A stretch of 64,000 bases of DNA from Paraphysomonas bandaiensis (taxonomy: Eukaryota; Chrysophyceae): NCBI GenBank assembly GCA_965644295.1, contig CBFFRP010000475.1:78339-142338 (forward strand). The letters are read 5' to 3'. The first letter of the stretch is position 1, and the number at the start of each line of letters is the position of its first letter. Shown here piece after piece: positions 1 to 13,574 of the stretch. A program made the position numbers and the translations under genes. The notes beneath the pieces were generated by a model that was not told where the DNA came from, searched no databases, and worked only from the letters and a program-made list of their open reading frames with translations.

Positions 1-3000
1 GCCTCTGGTCAACATATTCACCAGACGAATAATTGAATTCCTCGAATTCAATTTTCCCTTCATTTAGATTAAAATCGCCAGAATTCGACCCTCTCACGCA
101 GTGTGTTGACATATCGACCTGCTTGTGGCTTTCTTGGATTTCTCTCCAACTTCCAACATGTTGTAGCTTTTCCAACCACTCCGACATGATCCGGTCATCA
201 AAATCTGAGCCATCTACCGCACCAGGCCATCGCAACCCATTCTGCAGCATGCATATCGAATCAGGATCATATTCATCACTATCCTCCCACGACACATGTC
301 CATCATGCCCTGTTCCAATATCAGATGGAGCTGAAGAACACTCACTCGAATGTGCATGCGCACAACCGTCACCTACAACCGTGCACTCATCTTCACAAGT
401 TGAAAGTGACGAACATCTCCGTATCCATTTAGTAACCTCGTTCGACGGAGGAAGGGACTCTTTCTGTACCCTACTGATACTACACTTCGCCTGCTCCTTA
501 TCGAAATTGTTCACAGTTTCAGCAGGATGCACACGACGGGATGATACCGTCGGCCGGCCAACTGAAATACTCTCGCTGGATGGAAGCGAGCCTGCAAAAT
601 CTAATCGAGTTGATCCTCTTCCAGAGATCGTCAAAAAATGAAGTATGATCACAACAGTCACACATGGAACAAAGGCTAGCACTGGATTCAGCCTGAAAAG
701 TTGTACGTGTAAGACAACTATATAACCCAACCCAAATGTACTAACAATCTCCAGGGCCATGTCTTGAATCGGTTCAGGCAGCTCAATCATACTCGTAACC
801 GCAAATAACAGCACTCTACTAAAGGCTTGGGTCAAAAACTGAAATTTCGTATCATAATTACGCTCCATCGATCGGGCCTTGGTCTTCACTGATTTCTTCG
901 GCCACGGTGTAGAATATTGCATAATTAGTCTACTCTCTGGAAGATTCGGATACAATGACGCCAATCTAACGGAGGGGTAAAGATACCTAGCAGCGTTGAA
1001 TTCGTCATCAGAAGGACTCAAAAGAGAAGTACAATTTTTCGAATTTTGTTTGAATGAAACTATATCATGAGTCACTTTCTTTTTAATCTTCATGACATCT
1101 TTCATTGTCATAAAGGGAATGGCAATATGTTGAATAATTACCATACCGGTGCATACAAGTGTTATATTAAATATAAGCCACACAACAAAACTGTAAAACC
1201 AAGCCTTCTGTCGAGTTTCTGTTTGTCTCATTGCAAACAAGTATATATACAGTAACATCGCAGCCGCCACCACAGTCAAAAAAATCCATGTGCAAACTTT
1301 CGCAAATAATGTGGCCCTTCTCTTGGGGGCACTATCACGGCGATCTTTAGCATCCAATATCTGACCATTAGCACTGTCCATAAGATCCTTGATAAAGAGG
1401 TAAACTAACCTCTTGTTCTTATTTTCTCTATTTATACTTGGATTGCCAAAATATACATATTCGCGCTGTACAATCTTACGAACATTACTCAACTCGGAGA
1501 GGATCATTGCTTGTCCAGAGTTTTCGGAATGACCAGTAAAACAAAAGAATAATTTCGTCAGCTTCAAAATCATGCTATTTTTGACATCAGCAGTCAGTTC
1601 TTCGCCCCAAACACCTACAAACATAAGCACAATCAACAAAATATACACCACGCCAAGAAAAAAACTTACAATCAAACTCCTCCCGCTCAGAATCCGTTAG
1701 TATACTTCGAAATCGTCTGATATCGTTCAAAAGACGGGCAAAATCCTCATGAAGAGTAGAGTCACATACATCACCAGAAATTTCAACCTTAGGAACAGTG
1801 CTATTATATGATGTCGAACTCTCAATATGTGCTGAGTCACGACTGTCTCCACGTTCCAGTGAGCTAACTCTTGACAATTGTCTTCTCCGCTTTGATATGC
1901 CCTCCTGTCTTGTCTCGGCCGACAAAATGAACATAATTAGACTTTGCAATGATATCGCTATCGGTGTACTAATGACTGCTGCAAATAGTGCTACCATGAG
2001 GACACGCTCGAAGTCGCTACTTATCGGTCGAATGTAGCAACTGTCTTCCGCAGCATCCCAATAACACTTACTCTCACTTCTAGACAAAGATGACTTCTCT
2101 TTCAAGCACTCTTCACTGTTAGTGTAGGCTTCACATGAACCATCATCAGGATCAGCGATGTCATATGTGATGGCCTCAATGAAGAGCATCGTGAGAATGT
2201 TCATTAGGAGAGACATGATACGGATAGGACGTGAATATGTCGGAGAATAATGACATACCACTCCGATCCAGCGGTGATATATCTGCACTTCATTCGACAC
2301 TTTCTTCCAGAGTGGAACTCGTCTCAATACCATCGGAAGTGCATCTTCAATCATCTGAACATCTTTACTACTACCAGAATTTTGAACTCTCACTTGCGCC
2401 AACTTTGCCCTACCAACTTGCGGCTGTACAGTTGCATTGCTGACAGACCGAAACACACGTGCCATTATCGCATCCGTTAAGGAATTTGATTTGGTTATTA
2501 GCTGTCGACCACTTCTACTGCTACTGGGAGTAACTCTATTACTTCGTGATAAAAGCGATGACATCTTGTGAATGTTTTCTCTTTCTATGCTCTTCATAGA
2601 ATCCTTTTCAGTGGCTTTATCATGATAGTCCAAGTGACAGGCACCTATAACAGAAAATATTCCGAAAAGACCTATGAACCCAACCGTGAGTAGAACACGA
2701 ATACTTCCCACAACATCATGGCCACTCAAATCATCTACACTTGTCCATGTATCCACAAACTCAATCAATATAGAACGACTCACTGAAGCAAAGTCAACAG
2801 ACACCGCACTGTCGTCAGATGACTCTGATTCCTGCATTCGTCGTCGCTGCCTCTCCAAAGGAAGCGTACATTCACATGTTATATTGGAGCCAGTATATTC
2901 TATCAAAGAGCATGATACACTGTCGTCTCCAATAGCATCACACGTAACTGAGAAATCATGAACAGGGCATGAACGGGATACAGTTCCTGATGAAGACCCG

Positions 3001-6000
3001 TTACATGATAGAGTGATAATATCTCCTGCCGGACATTCGTACTCTTGCGATATTAGTTCTCCCTTCTCACAATCCAAATAGAGAGTATCGATATCACTGC
3101 CATCAGACAAATGACTCTCGGGGATGCTCTTCACATTTTGCAAAACAACAGTCACGTTACACGCATCAAACGAAGACGTATTGCAGGGGGACTCATCAAA
3201 GCGAAGACCAAAAGGAACACTTAAAGTATATGTATCATTACTGAAGTGAGACACCAAGGATTCAACAACAGCAACTTTAAACGCAGTTTGATACGCACTC
3301 TGAGGTACCACTGCAGTCTGAGAGCTCGAGCCTACCAAATCTTCAAGAATCGTTCGAGGTGAGGTAACAGTCGAATTGCGCCGGCCATCTAATGACAAAC
3401 ATGAAAAGCGAAACAAATTATTCACTACATCAATTGAGTTCTGTCCTTCAACCATATCCAGCAAAATGAAGTCGTAATAGGCTTGATATAATACAAAGGA
3501 TGTTCCCCCGACTGATGGGTCGGCATCAAGAACTAAGTCTAGAACAGTGCTCACTGCAGTGATGTCTTCATAAGACAAGCCAAGGTCAACTGCATCTGCA
3601 ATGAACTCCACTGCCATAGATGCTACCAAATCTTTCGTTTTATCCTCAATACCACTTGGATCGCTGCATATTGAGGCCAAACCTTCTATCCAAGAGACAA
3701 GAGTATCTGCTGACGGATCTTCCAGAAGCGACACACTACGAATCGCTTCCGCAAGCTGATGTCGTGTTTGTAAAGTCTGATTAAATTCATCTACGCTGTA
3801 CTCACACGAATGACCAGTGAAGCCATCGTAACAAGCACAGATGGCTTTACAGTGAACACTCAACACATTGCAAGTGGTGTACGTGACATTGGCGTCGTAT
3901 ACAGACACATATTGGCAATACCCAGAATACGAACAATCTCCTGGACAGTCCTTAGGCATGACAACACATACATTGGAATCGCACACTTCCCACTGCGTAG
4001 AGTCACAGTCACTGTTTCGGGTGCACAATGTCGGATTTGACGATCCCATTGAAAGGCGTCTTCTCGTATCATCGCTCAAGTGTAAACAGTACGTATTCGC
4101 ATGACCACTTTCTCCAGCGTACCCTTCCAAACACTCTCCACATGTACTCGCAGTTGTCGTGCAGTCAAATCTATTCAGATTAGTACAGTTAGGCGCGGAA
4201 GAGCAATTCACACTGTTTAAAATTGAGGCTGTGGTTGCAATAGCTTTTTTCATCTCATCAGCATAGCCATTGGAGTTTGCAAGGGCATCTGTGAGATAGT
4301 TTTGTTTGTCCTCTGCAGAAAGTTCCTGCATCTTTACCTCCACAGAGCTATAGGAAGCAATCTTGGCATCAAGAATGTCAAAAACTTGCAATCTCGTGCT
4401 AAGCATGAAATCCGCAGAATCCTTCCCCGCAGGCAAATCCGTAGACACATAAGAGAGCTCCAACCGAGACCGGTGAACAAGATATGCTCCAGATGAGCCT
4501 TGATATGCGAATTCATAAGATAACGGAATATCAGAATCTTCCCACTTTGAAGCTGAAAATGTGAATTCCGTGACAAGCATGGTCCCTGTAGATGGTGAAA
4601 CAGAGTAGCTACCCGGATATGGAGGAGAATTGGTCGATATCGTAATGGCAGCAGTCGCAGAGTACCCCGTGTCTAGGCTGCATGCAAGTTGGAAGCTAAA
4701 CTTCGACTCCTGGGGTAAAGTATTCGGTGGTAACACCAGACTCAATGTATACACTTCCCGAGAAGACGCGGGAGTTGCTATCGCTTTCGTCACTTCGGAC
4801 AGTGAAACCGATTGCAGATGTATTGATGGGTCGTCAACAGACCAAGTTGCTGTACCACCAGCGGCAACTTCCACGGTGGCAAGTAGTTTGAACTTCTGAG
4901 AGGGGTTGATTCGAGTCCCGCTTGATGATGAAAGTGTCACCAATGGGGCCAGTGATGGAAGTACAGTGATTATAACTGTTGCAGTGGAAGATCGAAAATC
5001 TTTCGTGTGAACAACTTTCACTGTCAGCTGGTGCACGCTATCAATCATCTCATCGCTGGAATTCTGAGGTACAGATACTGAAACCTGTGATGGTGAAATA
5101 GCTGATATAACCAGGTCGCTGTTGGCTTTGTATGACGGATAGGTTTGTGCACAGCTGAAGGCAAACGACAATCCAGCACCGACACCTGTGGCTTCGTTAT
5201 TATCTTCATCGTAGCTACCAGACGCATCCACATTTACTGAGCTATCCGTTCGAACCCCCCTACTAGATGATCCAGACACCTTCGCAACGACCAACCCTTT
5301 GACTACTGTCACAGAAACCGAGGCAGAGGAATACTTCAACGACTCCGTGTGTTGTGCTGTCAGGGTTACAGTATACACAGTCCCCACTTCCAGAGTGTAA
5401 GGCAACAACTTGAACGTCCGCGGGTCGCTCGATTGAGAAACTAAGCTGAGAGGGGTCCCTTGTGCAAATATTTTCCAAGAATATTGTATATTCGCAGTGC
5501 TGGTCGCCCCACCACATATGGAGGTGTACGCTTGACCAGTGACTGATAGCGACGAATATCTGTACTGCAACCTCAGCTTCTTAGAATTCAAAGATACTAC
5601 AGGAACATTTTCAGATGAAGAAACAACAAAAGAGTGCGTTGACCTCCCACAACCACCGATAAAATTGCACATAACTACTGTAATACTGTATGCGAATCCT
5701 GGATACAGTAAGGCCTGTGGCACTGTTAAGACGCCTGATGCTTCGTAATTGGCGTTTAAATAGGTAGTGACCAAGGAAACATTCTCGTGAATTCCATAAA
5801 CATTAAACGATATATTCACAAAGGAGCGCCCTCCAGAACCTTTGGATCCAGAAATATCTAGGGGTAGTGAGTCACATGGCCCGATCTGAGAAGGCGATAT
5901 AATCGATAATGTGGGAACAAGAGGCGTTTGCGGAGCATGTATTCTGATAGAGGTCAATGAATTAAACTGCCACGTACTACACGCAGGACCGTTATTTAGC

Positions 6001-9000
6001 ACTTTACATTTAGCTCGAATCTTATTCGCTTGCAGTGTAATTACATCAGACACACCAACAACTCCACTCGCCCCAGGATATATCGACACTCTTGAATCAT
6101 CAACCCATAAGCATCTCGTGTCCTTCTGAATTCCCGGAAACGAAAACACATCAATGCAGTTGAAATTATTGGTATATCCTGCACGATTGGTGGGTGCATC
6201 AAACAGCAGTGTTATCTTAGTTCCATCATTAGAAAACGTCGCTGATCTCAATACTGGAACCGCAGGTTCCGCATCAACAGCAAGCACAGTGATAAAACTT
6301 GCAGGAGTATAGGAAATGACATAATCATTTGCTGATAATCCCGACATTGTAAATGCCAAGTCATACACACCAGCGTTCTGGCGAATATACGCCACATACT
6401 CAACAGTAGATGAAGTGAAAACCACAGACGATGGGACAAACGGATATACTGTTGAGTTTTGAAAGGCAGCCAACGATACATTCAAGTCATTGGGTACTAC
6501 ATCACCAGCATCGAGCTTCAATGCAACTGCCGTGTCTTCTACACTCGAGTACGAAGTCGCAATCAATTCAACATTGAAGGTTCGGCAGCATGCCGTCCTT
6601 GCCGCTGATTTGGTCCCACGCATTAGATCATAATCCATTGGTGTATCTAGTGCAGAGTATGTAGCACAGTATACATCATAATCTGAAGACGCAATTAAAC
6701 CCTCGATGATAAATGATACAGTCGTGGAAGTTATCGATATCAAATCATTGCGAAGAAGAAGAGTATCAACAGTAGACGGAACAAATGAATCCGATGCTAA
6801 GTACGCTGAGCAAACGAGAGATCCTTCCGGTACATCGACAGCCACTGTGGCTGTAATCGAGTTAGTTGTGCTGGATACAGTTACGCTCAATATATCAGAT
6901 GCCACTGATAACTCGGTAAATTCTATGTGCAATATGTTTAATATTGTAGGAAACAGGGGGGTTTCAACCTCATTACATGGACTATCGTATATGATCGCAG
7001 ATGGTTTAACAGTTGATGGTGTGCACGGAGAGGCGGTACAGTTCGCACACATGAATGCAGAAGTCAGGCTCCCACAACGGCCCACCATCCAACTCGTATC
7101 ATGACACTTGAAAGATATGGATGAAGACACGGTTGCCTTGGACACTGACATAAGTGTAGTCACAATATCAGCAGCAGTTGCACTATCGTTACAAGTCACA
7201 GTCACTGATTCCAGGTCAGCTGAATAGTCTACTGTCGATATCATACTGAGAGTAGAAGCTGTATAGGTAATCAACGCTGTCGCAATATCGTCATTGACGA
7301 AAACTTCCCACTCGCCACATGTGCCATACCCGCGTTCACCTTTGACTACTAAGCTCGCAAATGTACTTCTCGCTCCCAGATCAATGCCATTGATATATGC
7401 ATCATATTTCTCTTTCCACAGAGTCATGAATGATATCGACGGAGATAGAGAAGGTACAAGTGTAGGACTCATGGAGAGTGTTGGTGGTAAAGTTGGATAG
7501 TGAGTAACTGTAGGAACTGGCGCGCATGTTGGTCGGTATGTTGGAAATGATGTCGGTACCTTAGTAGGAATATTAGTTGGTGAAGATGTAGGAAGTCTTG
7601 TAGGTGATGTTGTTGGTTTCGATGATGGCACTGAGGTGGGGACAACGCTTGGACTCTCTGTAGGACCAGAGGTAGGAATTGAAGTTGTAGGTGTAACAGT
7701 TGGAAATGACGTCGGAATCAACGAAGGACAGCACGTTGGATATCCACTGGGCATTGCAGTCGGTGTCGTGGTAGGAGATGACGATGGTATCATGGTGGGA
7801 AAATCAGTGGAAAATGACATTGGCGGCATAGTGGGAAAACAAGTTGGATGAGGCGTTGGATAAAACATTGGATGAACAGTGGGATAAGAAGTTGGATTAT
7901 GAGTTGGAAATGATGTAGGTGGCATAGTGGGATAACAGGTGGGATAAAAACTTGGATGAACAGTGGGATAAGAAGTTGGGTAATCAGTTGGGAATGATGT
8001 TGGATGTAAAGTAGGATAAGACGTTGGGTAATCGGTTGGGAACGATGTCGGTGGCATAGTGGGATAACAGGTTGGGAATGACGTTGGATAGAAACTTGGG
8101 TGAACAGTGGGATAAGACGTTGGGTAATCAGTTGGGAATGACGTTGGATGAACAGTGGGAGAAGAAGAGGGGTAATCGGTTGGGAACGATGTCGGTGGCA
8201 TAGTGGGATAACAGGTTGGGAATGACGTTGGATAAACAGTGGGAGAAAAAGTTGGGTAATCCGTTGGGAATGATGTTGGATGTAAAGTAGGATAAGACGT
8301 TGGGTAATCGGTTGGGAACGATGTCGGTGGCATAGTGGGATAACAGGTTGGGAATGACGTTGGATAAACAGTGGGATAAGACGTTGGGTAATCCGTTGGG
8401 AATGATGTTGGATGTAAAGTAGGATAAGACGTTGGGTAATCAGTTGGGAATGACGTCAGTGGCACAGTGGGATAGCAGGTTGGGAATGACGTTGGATAAA
8501 CAGTGGGATAAGAGGTTGGATAATCAGTTGGGAACGATGTCGGTGGCATAGTGGGATAACAGGTTGGGAATGACGTTGGATAAACAGTGGGATAAGAAGT
8601 TGGGTAGTCGGTTGGGATTGATGTCGGTGACATAGTAGGATAAGACGTTGGGTAATCAGTTGGGAACGATGTCGGTGGCATAGTGGGATAGCAGGTTGGG
8701 AATGACGTTGGATAAACAGTGGGATAAGAAGTTGGGTAATCAGTTGGGAATGACGTTGGATGAACAGTGGGATAAGAAGTTGGGTAATCAGTTGGGAATG
8801 ATGTTGGATGTAAAGTAGGATAAGATGTTGGGTAATCAGTTGGGAACGATGTCGGTGGCATAGTGGGATAACAGGTTGGGAATGACGTTGGATGAACAGT
8901 GGGATAAGAAGTTGGGTAATCAGTTGGGAATGACGTCGGTGGCATAGTGGGATAACAGGTTGGGAATGACGTTGGATAAACAGTGGGATAAGAAGTTGGG

Positions 9001-10469
9001 TAATCAGTTGGGAATGACGTTGGATGTAAAGTAGGATAAGACGTTGGATAATCAGTTGGGAATGACGTCGGTGGCACAGTGGGATAGCAGGTTGGGAATG
9101 ACGTTGGATAAACAGTGGGATAAGACGTTGGATAATCAGTTGGGAACGATGTCGGTGGCATAGTGGGATAACGGGTTGGGAATGACGTTGGATAAACAGT
9201 GGGATAAGACGTTGGATAATCAGTTGGGAACGATGTCGGTGGCACAGTGGGATAACAGGTTGGATAAGACGTTGGATAAACAGTGGGATAAGAAGTTGGG
9301 TAATCGGTTGGGAACGATGTCGGTGGCATAGTGGGATAAGACGTTGGATAGAAACTTGGGTGAACAGTGGGATAAGAAGTTGGATAGTCGGTTTGGATTG
9401 ATGTCGGTGACATAGTAGGATAAGACGTTGGGAAATCAGTTGGGAACGATGTCGGTGGCACAGTGGGATAACAGGTTGGATAAGACGTTGGATGTAAAGT
9501 AGGATAAGATGTTGGGTAATCGGTTGGGAAGGATGTCGGTGGCACAGTGGGATAACAGGTTGGGAATGACGTTGGATAAACAGTGGGATAAGAAGTTGGG
9601 TAATCAGTTGGGAATGACGTTGGATGAAAAGTAGGATAAGAAGTTGGGTAATCAGTTGGGAATGACGTTGGATGAAAAGTAGGATAAGACGTTGGATAAT
9701 CAGTTGGGAACGATGTCGGTGCCACAGTGGGATAGCAGGTTGGATAAAACGTTGGAAAATGAGTTGGGATTGAAGTTAGTTGCGTAGTAGGGGATAGAGA
9801 TGGCCTCACAGTCAGAATCTCAGTGGGGAAAGAAGTTGGTGGCGTAATAGGATAAGAAGTTGGAAATTCAGAGGGGAATGAAGTTGGAAAATCAGTGGGG
9901 AATGACGTCGGCGACGAAGTAGGAGATGTAGATTGTATTGTAGTCGGAATCTTAGTAGGGGATAAAGTTGGTGGCGTAGAAGGATAATAAGTTGGATGAA
10001 CAGTAGAAACAACAGTAGGATAAGAAGTTGGAAACTCAGAGGGGAATGAAGTTGGAAAATCAGTGGGGAATGACGTCAGCGACGAAGTAGGAGATGTAGA
10101 TGGTATTGTAGTCGGAATCTTAGTAGGGGATAAAGTCGGCGACATAGTGGGATAACAAGTTGGATTAACTGTAGGAACAACTGTATGTTCAGAAGTTGGT
10201 GACATAGTGGGATAACAAGTTGGATTAACTGTAGGAACAACTGTATGTTCAGAAGTTGGAAATTCAGTGGGGGATGAAGTTAATGGCGTAGTAGGATACT
10301 TAGATGGCATCCTAGTCGGGCTGTCAGTGGAAGCTAGTGCATTCTTCGTAGTATGAATTAAAGGCGTTAGTGTTGAATGTAATTTAGATGAAGGTGTTGT
10401 ACAGCCATATTGTTCAGTATATGACAGCATCCATATGAATATGAGTGTATTGCAGTGATGGGTCCTCAT
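1..10469 (-). CDS. Giant REJ-domain membrane protein, paralog 1 (PT-rich stalk), 3' end outside window
   Basis: Exons run 10469-1670 and 1614 to the window edge. The 55-nt GT-AG intron (1615-1669) has the same place and phase as in the two paralogs. I start at the ATG at 10469, just before a hydrophobic signal peptide; the frame is open a little upstream but without another ATG. Residues about 30-1005 are a Pro/Thr four-residue-repeat stalk (PTSF, PTDY, PTSY, PTVH). From about 1018 comes a conserved ectodomain with Fn3-like stretches, then a REJ-like domain near 1946 (SPPYPGSYSVSPSTGT, PLSYEFAY) and an EGF-like Cys-rich part near 2175. A Cys-rich segment precedes the first membrane helix at about 2590. 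Further helices lie near 2752 and 2820, and three or more are in exon 2. By comparison with paralog 2, the last 49 residues are missing at the window edge. The REJ plus multi-helix layout recalls polycystin-1-like receptors. The family assignment is inference and the ligand is unknown. Confidence 0.85.
7453..10330 (-). repeat. Coding tandem repeat: PTxx stalk of paralog 1
   Basis: About 2.9 kb of tandem 12-nt units encode four-residue Pro-Thr motifs (PTSF, PTDY, PTSY, PTVY, PTCY, PTMP). They are arranged in larger, variably ordered blocks. The frame stays open throughout. Such Thr/Pro-rich stretches usually form extended, glycosylated stalks, which would hold the start of the mature protein away from the membrane-anchored tail. 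Close to the shared tail the units change to a less regular PTxxPT sequence that is common to all three paralogs. Confidence 0.9.
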
Positions 10470-10578
10470 AACCCTCTCACACTTCACACTTCACACTTCA
10501 CTTCACTTCTATCTAACCACACATCACACACTCCATATCCATATGAATATACAGTATGCACATATTCAGGTACTAGTA
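10411..10578 (-). promoter_or_regulatory. 5' cassette of paralog 1 (promoter, 5'UTR, signal peptide) shared with paralog 3
   Basis: Read on the minus strand, this stretch is nearly identical to plus-strand 37929-38093. Both start near AGTACCTGAATATGTGCA, run through a CATATG-containing segment and a short AAGTGTG/AAGTG microsatellite, and reach the start codon and signal peptide. Similarity ends abruptly after the codons for MLSYT. No clear TATA box is visible. It probably contains the 5'UTR and part of the proximal promoter; the transcription start is unknown. Confidence 0.6.
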
Positions 10579-12120
10579 TTGGTTGGGTTTGTGGGATATG
10601 ATAGTAGCATTGCTAGTATATTTATGTAGAGGTGCAGACAACGCATGTGAAAAAAATGTGACGCTGGGTTCCCTTTTTTACGTGCTGTACGTACAGCAGA
10701 GTACAGGTGTCTGCCTAAATCTAGAAAATGCCAACTAGAATCATAAAAATCTGGGTATTTATGCACACTACAACCATACAGCAGAATTTCGTATCGGCAT
10801 CCTTTGTGTCTTTTTGTTCAAAAATGCCTCTAATATTGAGACAATAACTATCTGTATTCCAGCCGTAGTTGTATTGCAGTTATATAGAAGATATTTGCTT
10901 CAATTTATTCCCGAAAACAATGATGCTAACTACCGAAATGTTCTCACAATGGAACTTAAGGAGATCATATCCATAACAAGTTTAACATAATAAGACATGG
11001 ATAGTTTCCAATTACCCTCTGGATATGGATCAAACAGTCTACTATCATCACCACCGCATAGATACAAACTATCAGATCAATATCAAGAATTAAATTTAGA
11101 GTAATGAGCATAAACTCTTGATAACTACCCGTAGAGGTTCTGTTGAGTAGTAACTGAGTATACTTCCTTTGTACCTATAATCACCCGTTACACCTATAAA
11201 TGGTTTCACCTATTGCACACTATTAACTCACTTCAATTTCACAATCTATGTCGCATCATACTGCATAACTCAACGAAGATATGCGCCAAAAAGTAGCTGT
11301 ACAGTGTGTGAACATTGTTTAGTTTCTTTGGAGAATAGAGGAGATACTACATCTTACAAACCAGGGCTAGGGAACAATATATAGTAATACTATTGTTAGA
11401 TAAGAGATAGCACCTCACCGATAATATTTATGGAGTTTTTAAGCTGACCCAACAATACTATTGCAATATAGTAGTATAGTTATTCAGCAATTAAACACTT
11501 TTGTATCAAATGTGCAGCCAACAAAATATAGCCCAACAAGAAGTTACACCTTTTTAGCTTGCACCCCGCTCCATGGCTCTGTTGTGGTCGTGTTTGCATC
11601 ACAATTGCTGGTCTTGCCTGAATTTGACGCGCCTCACCCGGTCTCAGTCGATATTTGCACTCCACCCCCACTCAAATGAAAACCTCTTTAGCTCATGTTG
11701 TCCACGCTACACTACCCCTTTACCAGCCTTCAGTTGCCCCATTGCCCACACTCTTAAAGTTACATCACGCGCATGCACTTCTGCAGTGACGCAAACTCTC
11801 TTACCCTATCACTCTGGTAGATACCATATCTCACCTCCCCATTATCTATCGCTACATACTCTCCTGCTCCCTCATTGGAGGCAGATATGTACTATCCAAG
11901 ACCCCGGACTCCAATCACTACCCCCTGTTCCCTACTAAACCCCACAAGTCCTATAAATGCTCCAGTTAATAGCATCCACACGAGCCCTATATCAATGGAC
12001 TTATCCCTGCATATCAGCTCAAACACTCCACCTCACAGGCCCAAAACTATCAACTGCGCTCTCTGTCCAACATTCATATAACCCCACTGCACTGTCCCAC
12101 ACACGCACCTGCTCCTTACA
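10579..12120. other. Intergenic region upstream of paralog 1, mostly without recognisable genes
   Basis: AT-rich DNA with no convincing coding exon up to about 11500. At 11364-11400 there is a motif (CAGGGCTAGGGAACAATATA followed by a dyad-like ATTGTT end) that recurs at 36411-36456 inside the DNA transposon. From about 11690 the plus strand becomes strikingly C-rich and G-poor, which continues into the retroelement-like segment at 12121. This may be the 5' part of the same element, but I cannot fix the boundary. Confidence 0.5.
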
Positions 12121-12993
12121 TTCCACCTCCTCGAAACCTCCAACCAAACTATCTCCTCTCCTTTCGTCTCTGATCCCTTGCCATCACCTCTCTTCTGCAC
12201 ACACCCTATGCCTCAGCCTGTACCCCCCTGCACTAACACAGACACTAAGGGCAGCTGAGGATGTGTGAGTCTCTCCTACAGACCATCATGCTCAGCTCGT
12301 GCATAGATCTATCATAGTACTCGACCATGGTGACCCTTGTGCTATTGCGAAGTACTACATTCCTCAATCTCATGTTGTCTCTCTTGTACCATCACACTTC
12401 CTATCGACTCCCTGTTGCTGGATACACCGGAGAACCCTCGTATCCCACTGGTGTCCAACTACACACTCTCTTCCATGTGTTCTTTGCTACCGGCTAAGAC
12501 AGCAAAAGAGCCGATTCCGACGCTACTTCACGGTAGATCAACACCTTTTGCAAGACCTTCAGCCACTTGGCACAATGCCTAAGGGAAGGCCACCAGATCG
12601 CCAAACTCAGAAGGGTTTATTGCTGCTTCCCCTGGTTGCCGTGAGGCACATAAGGCAGTCCCAGATGCAAGCTGCACAAAATGTATGTGTAGTCTTAAGC
12701 GTTTCAATGTGGTAGTAGTTGACTTAGATCACTGCTTTCACTTGTCATTCTGTACGTTGTACAACGTCCCTAATACACATCTATCATATAGCGATAATGG
12801 TCGCATCTTGGTGCTTGCGGCGACGCACAAGCAGTTCTCGTAGCGTTAAATAGTAGGATACAAGAGTTAGCACTAGTTAGTAAATGGTAGATGCTTATCT
12901 AGCTCGACCAGTTTGTCCATCTAGCTACTAAGCTGGTGCAGATTTATAACGCCTATTGCTAAAAGTAAGACTTTCAATATATAACTAAACTCA
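12121..12993 (+). mobile_element. Retroelement-like copy A (zinc-finger ORF remnant plus conserved 3' tail)
   Basis: This segment aligns along most of its length with the reverse complement of 29735-28801. Both copies have a C-rich stretch, a short reading frame beginning MPKGRPPDRQ (ATG at 12575 here), and a shared tail of about 190 nt (12797-12993) that begins GGTCGCATCTTGGTGCTTGC and ends near AACGCCTATTGCT. In copy B the frame continues into a four-cysteine motif (CPGC then CTQC), possibly a zinc ribbon. Here that frame appears shifted after GRPPDRQTQKG, so this copy looks degenerate. It may start further upstream than 12121, and no clear target duplication was found. Confidence 0.6.
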
Positions 12994-13086
12994 CTACGCT
13001 GTTAGACAAAGACTACCTACTGCTAAGCTATTCAAAACTTCCTTCTATTCATTCTCTGAACCATCACATTCATTCAAAATTAATCG

Positions 13087-13164
13087 AAATATGCATCCTG
13101 CAACAAGTGTCGATTAACTTTCATAAACAATATTATAACATCAAGTGTTGTAGGATGCATATTT
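13087..13164. repeat. Imperfect hairpin, 18-bp arms, downstream of paralog 2
   Basis: AAATATGCATCCTGCAAC at 13087-13104 is complementary, with one mismatch, to GTTGTAGGATGCATATTT at 13147-13164, leaving a 42-nt loop. It lies about 410 nt past the stop codon of paralog 2. It could be a miniature inverted-repeat element or an RNA structure in a 3'UTR; I see no target duplication. Confidence 0.6.
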
Positions 13165-13574
13165 TTGCGCAGCAGCACTTCAAGTACAAGGTGAACGACA
13201 AAAGACTGAACAAACTCTACTCATAAAAACACGACAAATATTTACAATTACATAAGTAATTTACATCTATCATTTATGTACGAACTAAAAGAGTAACAGT
13301 ATCAGCTTGCTGTACTTCACTACATTTGACATGCCATTACAATCACTGATTTGTATAATTCCATATCACTACGTAAAAAACACAACTATTAATGGCACAA
13401 TAATGTATCTTCCAGTACCACGCTACACTTATATCCTTGCATAGAATAAACACTAAAAGCTCGGGAACTGTCACACAACTTCATCGACGACTGACGTCGT
13501 TGAAACTCGTAAAATGACTAGTGCCTTCACTCTCATAACGAGCGTCAGATGCGACAAAATGCTAGGTGAATGGC

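Noticed and set aside
33-641. Plus-strand open frame opposite the last exon of paralog 1 (also 13846-14364 opposite paralog 2)
   Set aside because: Antisense shadow conserved only because the coding strand is duplicated.
10470-10487. Upstream in-frame start at GTG for paralogs 1 and 3
   Set aside because: Not an ATG; the ATG at 10469 (and 38038) directly precedes the signal peptide.
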